A stretch of DNA of 64,000 nt from Lineus longissimus (lineage: Eukaryota; Nemertea; Pilidiophora; Heteronemertea; Lineidae), in NCBI RefSeq assembly GCF_910592395.1, contig NC_088322.1:184001-248000 (forward strand), in the 5' to 3' direction. The translations under genes were made by a program, and so were the position numbers. Positions 17,042 through 24,376 of this stretch are shown piece by piece. Under the pieces are notes generated by a model. That model was not told where the DNA came from and ran no database searches. It saw only the letters and a list, made by a program, of their open reading frames with translations. The first letter of the stretch is position 1. Each line of letters starts with the position of its first letter.

Positions 17042-17671
17042 GTAGAATCGTCTTTAGTAATGAACGTCACAACATCCAGTTGCATCACTGAAGAGCAGTT
17101 TGTCAAAGTACACGACGAGTGTAATTTTTGTCATCGCTACGAATTGACAAACTTGTCCGTATTCCCGGGAGATCCGAGCGGCAATTCTTTCGTCCTAGAT
17201 ACGTACGACGAAGAATCGTCTCTGCTTTGGAAAGGGTGGCTGTTGGACGTGACCACCATGACACTGCACGACGCTCTACCACCAACACCAACACATCGCG
17301 GGAACGAAGAAATTATGCATTTGAACACTTGGCATTTTCCACCAATCACGTCATCTTCATTTAAACAACGACCAAGTCTGCATGCCGCTTGTCTGTTTTA
17401 TTTCTCTCACACGTACAGTATAGCCGAAGAACAATGGATTCGACAATTGTGCCATTATCCAGTGAGGACAACTGCAGAAATCGTACGGAATCATCAGTCT
17501 TCAGAGCACTCGCCGACGACCATGGAGAGTATTGTGACAAGACAAATACATCAAGCTATGCGTCCTCCACCACCACCACCACCACCACCCACTCCAGAAG
17601 GCGACACAACGCAGGACCTCAAACAGCGCAGGCGGCTTCAACCTCAGCGGCGTCTCCACACGAGGACGTAA
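16262..17671 (+). CDS. Virus-like protein with Gly and Pro tracts (469 aa), intact copy
   Basis: The ATG at 16262 lies 18 bp from the divergent partner's ATG. The protein has a basic/beta-rich N-terminal third shared with the truncated copy at 11518. Two Gly-rich tracts (GGT repeats near 16910-16945) and a CNFCHRY group near residue 290 come next. A Pro run from CCA/CCN repeats lies close to the C-terminus. The last 238 bp overlap the next plus-strand gene in another frame, and the Pro run lies in this overlap. No recognised domain. Confidence 0.65.
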   Translation: MCTVNEFDVIGCWHTKLPESPNLETVNVLTYERHRQELLLNNDDHRSQPPLVLTLYKLERVNWSSEPVARRETIRVFWYGNGSGGNDMFNWDDVSFVTSVSSRGRILIQREQFSKIKKGVRVSKFRLDVLDVTKILDHDFMKKTSSPIDRLCTEKSKLTHRRWLVGKGLSVVTSANNIAATSPLYPCLMPHCNVKSEDELFQTDTGKNEDNQQPLQGGGDGGGGGGGGRTTITLYDHNRKTTYTIYKETSIGGGGGQKQLVESSLVMNVTTSSCITEEQFVKVHDECNFCHRYELTNLSVFPGDPSGNSFVLDTYDEESSLLWKGWLLDVTTMTLHDALPPTPTHRGNEEIMHLNTWHFPPITSSSFKQRPSLHAACLFYFSHTYSIAEEQWIRQLCHYPVRTTAEIVRNHQSSEHSPTTMESIVTRQIHQAMRPPPPPPPPPTPEGDTTQDLKQRRRLQPQRRLHTRT

Positions 17672-18474
17672 CTCCTTTGTTCAACGACACTTCACCGTTT
17701 CTAAATACTAGTACCCGATTCAACGGTCATCATCCAACAAGTTTTCCTACCACAAGCTACCACGACAGGACGGCGGCGACAGCTGAGTCCCTGGGGGTGG
17801 ACAAGTTGACCGACGAAACTTCCCGACTCGTGTTTAAAAGAGATCTGTTGAGAGGCGTAAGTACAGATCTCATGACTCGACAGCTGGTCACAACCGCCAA
17901 CAACAGCAACAACAACAACAGATATCCATCAGCACCAATGGACCTTTCGTCAACAACTAATAACGTAGCTACACAAGAAAGATTGAAAGACTACATTCGT
18001 CGTTCTAGTGAGATTAGCAGAGAAATCAAATATAAACAAGAAAAACGTTTCATTCTGTCCAATATTAGAGATGCCCAACGAATGTACACGTCACAACGAT
18101 ACATACAATCACAAGTACAGAAAGCCACTAGATCTGTAGGTGCGATGAAACGTCTATACGAAGAACATCGTCTACACTCTGACAAATTTGCCGACGACGT
18201 CGACGACTTGACCGATACATTAGACAGTTTGGAAGTCGATAGAGAACTGATTTACGGTAACGCGATACTAACTAAAGGCGCATGTGCATTTCACTGTGAT
18301 GATACTGATAGCAACGACGACGATGACAATGTCAACAGTCATCACGATACAGCTGCTGCTGCTGCTGCTGCTGCTACTACTACTAGAGTGTATCGAAATG
18401 AATATGATACAATTGTGAACTCTGCAATTGCAAATTACAATAGTAGCCTAGTGGTAAAACAAAATCCAAAATAA
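17434..18474 (+). CDS. Low-complexity, coiled-coil-like virus-like protein (about 346 aa)
   Basis: I chose the ATG at 17434; the frame is open further upstream but only with a TTG. The N-terminal third is Ser/Thr/His-rich, with a Thr run read from the same triplet repeat that gives the upstream gene its Pro run. An Asn-rich stretch follows. A charged helical region (about residues 185-270, many Arg, Glu and Gln) looks coiled-coil, and an Asp/Asn/Ala-rich tail ends the protein. It might be a tegument or scaffold-like protein, but that is only an impression. A poly(A)-type AATAAA overlaps the stop region, at 18471. Confidence 0.6.
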   Translation: MDSTIVPLSSEDNCRNRTESSVFRALADDHGEYCDKTNTSSYASSTTTTTTTHSRRRHNAGPQTAQAASTSAASPHEDVTPLFNDTSPFLNTSTRFNGHHPTSFPTTSYHDRTAATAESLGVDKLTDETSRLVFKRDLLRGVSTDLMTRQLVTTANNSNNNNRYPSAPMDLSSTTNNVATQERLKDYIRRSSEISREIKYKQEKRFILSNIRDAQRMYTSQRYIQSQVQKATRSVGAMKRLYEEHRLHSDKFADDVDDLTDTLDSLEVDRELIYGNAILTKGACAFHCDDTDSNDDDDNVNSHHDTAAAAAAAATTTRVYRNEYDTIVNSAIANYNSSLVVKQNPK

Positions 18475-18511
18475 AACACTTACACGTACAACTTTTTTAT
18501 TGCATGTTTCT

Positions 18512-19291
18512 CTACATAGTTTCATAGCATTTCAGATCAGATTCGTCGATAACGCATTCGATGTGATGATGGTCGCTTGTGTGCTCACTGTGTTCTACTA
18601 GCCCAAAATCAGCCGCGGTTGGGTATTTGTAGTAGATTGACTTATTTCTAACGCTTTTGTATCCCAGTCTACAGAATTTAAAATTGTTTCCAGAGTAGCC
18701 GTCCCTAAAGACTAGCGGGTCACCGAAATTGGACAACGATTGCTGATCAGGTCCATACAAGAACATGTCCAGTCTTTGTGGCACCTCATATACTACGTTC
18801 CTGTTGTTCAGTCCCACCCTGCTAGTGTCCACAACTCCAGATTTGTACACGAACGTAATCAGAGCGTCCGAAACATGTTGTTTCCAACATTTGCAGCACG
18901 ATCTGTCGACGCATTCGAAACATTGCCACAAGGTTCTGAAGCTATAACACAAACTCGACAGATTTGTGTACACAGGTGTTGGTCTTGGTCCACCTCGACG
19001 TTTCCATAACGGTGGGTCACAGTTGGTCACAGAATGATCAACATCAGATGAAAAAGTGAACCCATCTTGTGAAGAGGATATGTAACGAAAGTCCTTGAAT
19101 AGTTTGTTGTTGTTGTTGTTGTTATATTGTTTGATCTCATCCGGGTGATACGTGAACGCCACACATTCATTTTGTCCTTTCACTTCTTGATGCTCAGGGT
19201 CGGCCGGCGGTGGCTTCACCACTCCAGTCTGTCTCGTCCTGTTGTACCGTCTGCGAATTTTCTTCGCCAGGATGTTTGGTCGGTGGTTCAT
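18512..19291 (-). CDS. Basic N-terminus, Cys-cluster virus-like protein (about 259 aa)
   Basis: The ATG at 19291 is chosen; only a GTG lies upstream. Residues 4-25 are strongly basic (AKKIRRRYNRTRQT), which could be a nuclear signal. An Asn run comes from a GTT repeat at 19106-19124. A cysteine cluster (CFECVDRSCCKCWKQH) near the middle is likely metal-binding. The remaining C-terminus is Tyr- and His-rich. Nuclear-egress or packaging proteins of herpesviruses contain Cys/His clusters, but there is not enough to assign it. It ends convergently with the plus-strand gene at 18474. Confidence 0.6.
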   Translation of the reverse strand: MNHRPNILAKKIRRRYNRTRQTGVVKPPPADPEHQEVKGQNECVAFTYHPDEIKQYNNNNNNKLFKDFRYISSSQDGFTFSSDVDHSVTNCDPPLWKRRGGPRPTPVYTNLSSLCYSFRTLWQCFECVDRSCCKCWKQHVSDALITFVYKSGVVDTSRVGLNNRNVVYEVPQRLDMFLYGPDQQSLSNFGDPLVFRDGYSGNNFKFCRLGYKSVRNKSIYYKYPTAADFGLVEHSEHTSDHHHIECVIDESDLKCYETM

Positions 19292-19354
19292 TGTTGTTGC
19301 TTTGTGAGCACATTTCACAACCAACACATATTAATATTTCTTTTCCAGATACCA

Positions 19355-20896
19355 TTATGGTGTCCTCCTCTCCACCATGCCCTTGCTGTGGAAAACGACA
19401 ACCTGTTCAAATCCGTTTTTTTCACGACATAGCGAGTCTCTAAACAGTGCCGTGTGTTGTTCGCAGTCGCATCCACCGACGTTTACGTCTTTTTTCTTGC
19501 CGAACGTGTAGATCCATCTACATATGCTCCGCACCGTGATAGCTCGACTATTTGTCATTCGCATAAATTCCGCATCGTTTGTACACGAACTGTTCACTAA
19601 TTCACGTTTGTCATCGCCGCTGCAACGAGACCACGCTTCGTCGATATCTGCACACGTTGAGTTTGTGTCGAGCAGTAGGCATTGTATATCGAAACAACGA
19701 TTGTGCAACCTCGACGACTGTCTCACACTGTGTTGCTCGTTCGAATCACCACGACGACGACCATCACCATCATTGGCAGCATCCGTCACGAGTTGTGACA
19801 CTGCCGATGATGGTGAATAGTGATGATGTACGTGCTTTTTATACGTACAATTACACGTAAATCTTAGTCGTTGTTCTATGTCGTCGGTTTGACCTATAGT
19901 GGTAAAATGAAGCTTGCATCGAGGACATACACGACACTGACTGATCGTATCTAAGGTGGAACTGTTCAATGGGCTGGGCGATGTCAACGACTTCTTGATG
20001 CACGAATCTTTCTCCGAATAAGTTGGCAACGTGATGCCGGCCAGGTCTTCGGGCACGATAGGAAACGTGTCTAGCATGACAACGTATTTGACCAGGTCAT
20101 CGATACGATCATCTGATGAAACAATTTTAAACTCGGCGGCTCTATTCCCACCACTAGTGGATTTTTGTCGTGGGGGCTGCCATATCATATGGTTCAGATG
20201 TTGAGAGATGCTCTCGACGTAGATTCTTCTCATCAAGTCGGCAGTAGTGAGCATGTTACTCGTTCCCGAGTCCCTGTGCGGATGGTATATGGGAACGTGA
20301 GTGATTTTCCAATGAAAATTCGATTTGAACTTTTCTTCATCGTCTCTCACCAGCCGCCGAGGAAAGCAACGCGACGACGTGGTGGACGCATTTGTTGCCA
20401 GACAACGTTGAAATTCATCGGGAAACAACAGCAATTTGAAAAACGTAATCAACGTCTCTCGATATCGGTTCTGTTCGAATTGACTTAGCGTTAGCGCACC
20501 TCCGACAAGCGGATCTGGATTGTAACCCGGCGTGTTTCGTACGTAGTCGGTATAGAATTGATATGCTGTGTACACTCGTTCGGTAGACACAAATGCGGCG
20601 TAGAAAGCGGTCATTCCACAAAACGAAGTTATGTTGTCGCAGTGGGTGTTATCGAAGGGTTTACATTCACCTATCAGTTCTTTGCCGGCTCGATCCAATT
20701 CAACGAGTGTGTGTCTCAGTTGATCGGTGAATTTCTCCAGTCTTGACACGAACAGCTGTTGACCTTTGCCTTTGGTTGTGCTGAACACTCTGTCGGGCAA
20801 CAGTGTGGATAGGTGTTTCATGTTTTCTGCAGTGGCTGCCCATTCGTCCACGAAAAACTGTGTGAGTGCATCGTACGTGTTCAAAGAGATGTTCAT
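19355..20896 (-). CDS. CxxC-containing virus-like protein (513 aa)
   Basis: A minus-strand frame runs from ATG 20896. The N-terminal 300 residues look helical and mixed. Two CxxC-type pairs (CRVCPRC and, about 30 residues on, CNCTYK followed by His residues) form a likely zinc site around residue 325-370. A further CDCEQH lies near the C-terminus. Herpesvirus packaging proteins of the UL32 group have several CxxC motifs and similar length, which makes that one candidate, but I saw no decisive match. The gene lies 63 bp upstream of the next minus-strand start. Confidence 0.65.
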   Translation of the reverse strand: MNISLNTYDALTQFFVDEWAATAENMKHLSTLLPDRVFSTTKGKGQQLFVSRLEKFTDQLRHTLVELDRAGKELIGECKPFDNTHCDNITSFCGMTAFYAAFVSTERVYTAYQFYTDYVRNTPGYNPDPLVGGALTLSQFEQNRYRETLITFFKLLLFPDEFQRCLATNASTTSSRCFPRRLVRDDEEKFKSNFHWKITHVPIYHPHRDSGTSNMLTTADLMRRIYVESISQHLNHMIWQPPRQKSTSGGNRAAEFKIVSSDDRIDDLVKYVVMLDTFPIVPEDLAGITLPTYSEKDSCIKKSLTSPSPLNSSTLDTISQCRVCPRCKLHFTTIGQTDDIEQRLRFTCNCTYKKHVHHHYSPSSAVSQLVTDAANDGDGRRRGDSNEQHSVRQSSRLHNRCFDIQCLLLDTNSTCADIDEAWSRCSGDDKRELVNSSCTNDAEFMRMTNSRAITVRSICRWIYTFGKKKDVNVGGCDCEQHTALFRDSLCREKNGFEQVVVFHSKGMVERRTP

Positions 20897-20999
20897 GATC
20901 TACATAAGCACAAGCGGGTGCGTGTTCTTGGGTGCGTGCGGGTGAGTTTGTGTGTGCGTGTCTAATGTACTTTTCCACTAAGTGGCACCACTGATGACG

Positions 21000-21063
21000 T
21001 TATAGAAAATCCAATGCTAGTTTACACGTCATTTCAAAATCGTCAAAACTGAAGATAGAATCG

Positions 21064-21100
<37 letters not shown>

Positions 21101-21870
21101 AACACATCATGAGATGGTCTCCCTCTGAAGCAAGTTTAACCAGTTCGCTAACTCGCCATTCCTCGTTTTCGCATTTGGACCGCGACGAAGCCGTCTGAAC
21201 AACAATGTCTTCGATCTGAATATTGGCGTCCTTGTACATCTGATACTTTTCTGGTGAGCGCGTGATGAAAGAACTGGTTTCTTGTTTCCAAGTGGGTTTG
21301 TCGGCGTGGCGCGGCTGAGGCTCCGGTACGAGTAGAACGTCGTGGTGGTCACAGGTGGTTTTTCTGTTATGATCCAGACAAACGTCAACGTTATACTTGG
21401 TGATCTCGTCTAGAATGTCAATTTGGGGAAGAACACCGTCGTCTTGCTGTGCCTGTTGTACCTGTTGCAGTGATTGTCCGCAGTTACTGAATTTGAGTAT
21501 AATCTTGTGCAGGTTTTCGTTGGTCTTCACAGTTGTCGACTTGGCCGTTGGAGATTCTCGTGGCGATTTAGACTTGGGCGACTCCCGCTTTGATTGTGTT
21601 TGATGCGTTGTTGATCTGGTAGGAGTAGTATTCTTCTTTTGCGGTACGTACCGATAGCCAGGATGATCGATGAGGTGCTGTTTCTTTTCTCGCTTGGCCA
21701 TTTCCACAAAAGACTGTTTGAAGTCTCGGGGAAGACTGTGCCACTGTTTGGCTGCGGCCTTTGATAACGCTTGCTGGCACTTTATGGCATCACCACACAA
21801 TTTGGCAAACTGACTGCGAAATATGAAAAAGGCGTTGCTCGGTCTCTTGACGTGTGCTGGCGACCTGGTC

Positions 21871-21872
<2 letters not shown>
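21000..21872 (-). CDS. HMG-box DNA-binding protein in the virus-like block
   Basis: Residues 8-76 match an HMG box: VKRPSNAFFIFR at the start, the conserved W at 44 (KQWHSLP), then EMAKREKKQHLIDHPGYRY. The short form with PGYRY at the end resembles SOX/MATA-type boxes, which bind the DNA minor groove and bend it. A Lys/Ser/Thr/Arg-rich linker follows, then an acidic/Gln part. An Asn run of about a dozen residues (GTT repeat at 21063-21100) lies near the C-terminus. The ATG at 21872 abuts a long (CAT)n repeat. HMG-box genes are rare in viruses, so capture from a eukaryote is likely. There is no intron, and the flanking genes are virus-like. Confidence 0.75.

Positions 21873-21933
<61 letters not shown>
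21871..21933. repeat. (ATG)n microsatellite at the HMG-box start
   Basis: About 21 uninterrupted ATG triplets lie at and just before the minus-strand start codon. Similar triplet tracts occur inside many genes of this block. Confidence 0.95.
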
Positions 21934-22004
21934 CTTCAGTTTTTTCCGTGTCTTTCCTCAGTCTCTCACACTGTTCCAACAACAGTGACATTTCAATATT
22001 CCGA

Positions 22005-22127
22005 GTGAAATGTGTCTGGGTGTCCAGGTATCCAGATGAGTCATAGCCTGTAACATGCTTGAAGTGTGAAATGTGTCTGGGTGTCCAGGTATCCAGATGA
22101 GTCATAGCCTGTAACATGCTTGAAGTG
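22005..22127. repeat. 61-bp tandem repeat carrying the GTGTCC motif
   Basis: Two almost identical units (22005 and 22066) contain TGTCTGGGTGTCCAGGTATC. They lie upstream of the minus-strand HMG-box gene, as expected for a promoter-side element. The role is inferred. Confidence 0.75.
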
Positions 22128-22215
22128 TCCAATAGGCGAGGTGGAGCTGGCAGTGTCGTCCATGTGCCTGTAGCACAAGTGTTACAACCCTCACTAGACA
22201 ATTTTCACACTTGCT

Positions 22216-22300
22216 CCAGTCCAGTCCAGTCCTGTCCAGTCCAGTCCAGTCCAGTCCAGTCCAGTCCAGTCCAGTTCAGTCCAGTCCAGTCCAGTCCAGT
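22216..22300. repeat. (CCAGT)n microsatellite
   Basis: About 17 copies of CCAGT with two interruptions. It marks the change from virus-like to host-like sequence. Confidence 0.95.
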
Positions 22301-22555
22301 ATAATCCAGTCAAGTCACCATCTTCACGTTGTATGAACCATGAGTCATCGACAGCAGTGTCGAATCGTATTTTCGAAACCCTACTACAGTTTACGCGAGC
22401 TCAACGATGCTGTTGCGTGCGGAAAAAGAGATTGGTAGAATATTTGCAGGAGACTGTCAACAGACGCCGAAATTGTCACACTCTGCTTCTTCTCTCTGTC
22501 CCGCGCCGCACCAGTTCATTGTATTTTCTACCTATATGAATGTAGCATTCATTTG

Positions 22556-22617
22556 GCTCAATAAACTGCTTTGAATTTGAATTTTAATTTGAATTTGAAT
22601 TTGAATTTGAATTTGTA
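22556..22617. repeat. (TTTGAA)n tail of a retroelement
   Basis: TCAATAAA is followed by repeated TTTGAA units. This combination is typical of the 3' end of CR1/L2-like LINEs or their SINEs, and a comparable tail occurs at 61110-61146. The upstream 22310-22555 stretch holds no gene that I can support. Confidence 0.55.
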
Positions 22618-22654
22618 ATCGATTATTGTGACCCGAGATTATGTGAATTGCCCG

Positions 22655-22722
22655 AACACAGGGGGTTCGACAATGTAACGTTGGACGAATATGTCCTGGC
22701 CACAGCCGCATGGGCTGGCTAT

Positions 22723-22769
<47 letters not shown>

Positions 22770-22914
22770 TGGGCGGAGGGCTTATGAGGTCGGCCACCAG
22801 ACCACAAGAGGCATCGCCACACTGCATGTCGTCAATTGGTCAGATGGGTATATGGATTTCTCGGAAAGGAAATTCGTGTACCACTTGCATCGTGACGACG
22901 TAGTTGCATTTTGA
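22655..22914 (+). pseudogene. P2X7-intracellular-domain-like fragment with poly-Gln
   Basis: The frame reads EHRGFDNVTLDEYVLATAAW, which fits the central HPxFxxVCLxxxVLxTA pattern of P2X7-receptor-like intracellular domains, common in invertebrate genomes. A CAG repeat (22725-22767) inserts a Gln run right after it, and the rest is a short tail to a stop at 22914. Start and splice sites are unclear. It is a host gene fragment sitting inside the viral block. Confidence 0.5.
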
Positions 22915-23123
22915 GCCCAAAAAAAGTTTTTGTAAAGAAAAACATTTTTGTACTTAGAAATTTTTTCATCACTCAGTCAGTTGAAAATTTTTCAAAATTT
23001 TCAAAATCAAAAATATTTTGGGACTGCACGTTTTGGTGATGTAGGTGCATTTTGAGCCAAAAAAAAAATTTTGTAAAGAAAAAATTTTTTGTACTTCGAA
23101 ATTTTTTCATCACTCAGTGAGTT
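22906..23123. repeat. Two-copy tandem repeat of about 140 bp
   Basis: GCATTTTGAGCC plus an A-rich run, TTTGTAAAGAAAAA and ATTTTTTCATCACTCAGT recur at 22906 and 23045. No coding content. The stretch 23124-23368 holds nothing recognised. Confidence 0.7.
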
Positions 23124-23368
23124 GTACAAACTTCAAGACTTGAGACTGACGATCGAGGTACATTGAGACTGACGAGGTAGACCATTGTAGTCGTCTCACT
23201 GTTTCTGATGCTTGATGTGTCCGAGTCAGTGATAGCGGTTGCATCATTTAGATTTCCCGAGTAAATGTCCTGGTTTTTTGCTGAATTGTCACAAGCTGCG
23301 GCATTTTCGGCACATACAGAAAAGTCTATCAAGTCGCTCCTGCAGCAGATATTATTGTAGGCTGTGCA

Positions 23369-24376
23369 TTACTGCGTTCTCGCCATTGTTTCGTGTTGGT
23401 GTACAGCGATTTTTGTGTCGAGAAATGGCATGCTCTGAGTTGGTAAAGAATAATTGTGATTGTCGGACTCGGTCTGTGGATCATCATCATCATCATCATC
23501 ATCATCAGGTCGTTCTTTCTTTCTCGAATTTTTGTTATTGTTCCCCACCCCTCTCTTGCTCTTTTTCATAATCATCATTGTTGTCAAATCTTTGCCTATA
23601 TTATTCGTGATCAAATTTTGGATGAAGTCTCCTGTCAGAAGGTCTCTTTCTCTCAATTCATCGCTCTGAATGAGCGTTTCGTATGGTTCCACGCCTTCAG
23701 TTGACATTTTGTCATTTATCATCAGATGAGGGCCACATCCGATTTTGACACGCTTGCTCTGCCACAAAAGACGGAAAAGTCTGTTCTTCGAGTAGACGGA
23801 TAGGTCTATTGGTGTCTTCTCGTTGTCTCTCTTGTCCACGTAAACGTGTTTCCATGAACTTAATACCGCATTGTCGTGTGTCGTGTTTATAGTAGTTGCA
23901 TTATCCATTTGTCGCAGGCGGGCGTCCAACATGATCGCTAACGATTTTGCATCTTTCTGATTCTCGAAAATGGCATCTGGAAAGAGGAGGTGCTGACTGT
24001 GTTTCACGTCTGGATGGTGGGAGTCCATTACGATCACCCTGTTGAACCTTTCGTCTCTGTCGACTAGACGTCGTGCTTCCTCTATGATGGCACGTGTACA
24101 AATCTCTCCAGAGGACCATGGTTTCTCAAGGTCCAAGTAGAATCTGACGGGTTGGTTGTCCAATATTCGCTCGTAAACATGACGATCATTTCTGAAGAAA
24201 TTGAAGTATGACTTGTCGCATTCGTGACGGGCACGTGACGAATTGACACATCGGAGTGTCAGGAACTGTTTGGATCCTTTGCACGCCGGCGTGTCCGTGG
24301 CAAAAACTCTACCTTGTTCGGACTGGTCAGCTAAGTCAAGCTTCCAAAATCTTCCGGTTATTTGAATGTTGCACAT
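23369..24376 (-). CDS. Archaeo-eukaryotic primase domain (UL52/PrimPol-like), shortened
   Basis: This 335-aa frame shows the three AEP primase motifs. They are DLE (D82, E84 in FYLDLEKP), SxH (S127, H129 in KHSQHLLF), and an Asp at 191 in PIDLSVYSKNRLFRL. This last block is typical of PrimPol and herpesvirus UL52 primases, which make RNA primers at viral forks. Usual family members are longer and carry a C-terminal Cys/His zinc site. Here the frame ends in a basic, poly-Asp low-complexity tail (GAT repeat at 23480-23506) without one, so it is probably truncated. With the helicase it supports a herpesvirus-type replication set. An ATG at 24376 fits, since conserved residues start close behind it. 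Confidence 0.8.
   Translation of the reverse strand: MCNIQITGRFWKLDLADQSEQGRVFATDTPACKGSKQFLTLRCVNSSRARHECDKSYFNFFRNDRHVYERILDNQPVRFYLDLEKPWSSGEICTRAIIEEARRLVDRDERFNRVIVMDSHHPDVKHSQHLLFPDAIFENQKDAKSLAIMLDARLRQMDNATTINTTHDNAVLSSWKHVYVDKRDNEKTPIDLSVYSKNRLFRLLWQSKRVKIGCGPHLMINDKMSTEGVEPYETLIQSDELRERDLLTGDFIQNLITNNIGKDLTTMMIMKKSKRGVGNNNKNSRKKERPDDDDDDDDDPQTESDNHNYSLPTQSMPFLDTKIAVHQHETMARTQ

Noticed and set aside
18512-19291. Nuclear-egress protein (UL31-like)
   Set aside because: A Cys cluster and basic N-terminus alone are too weak for the assignment.
22532-22827. Minus-strand ORFs with poly-Ala or poly-Leu
   Set aside because: They are readings of the CAG microsatellite in other frames.
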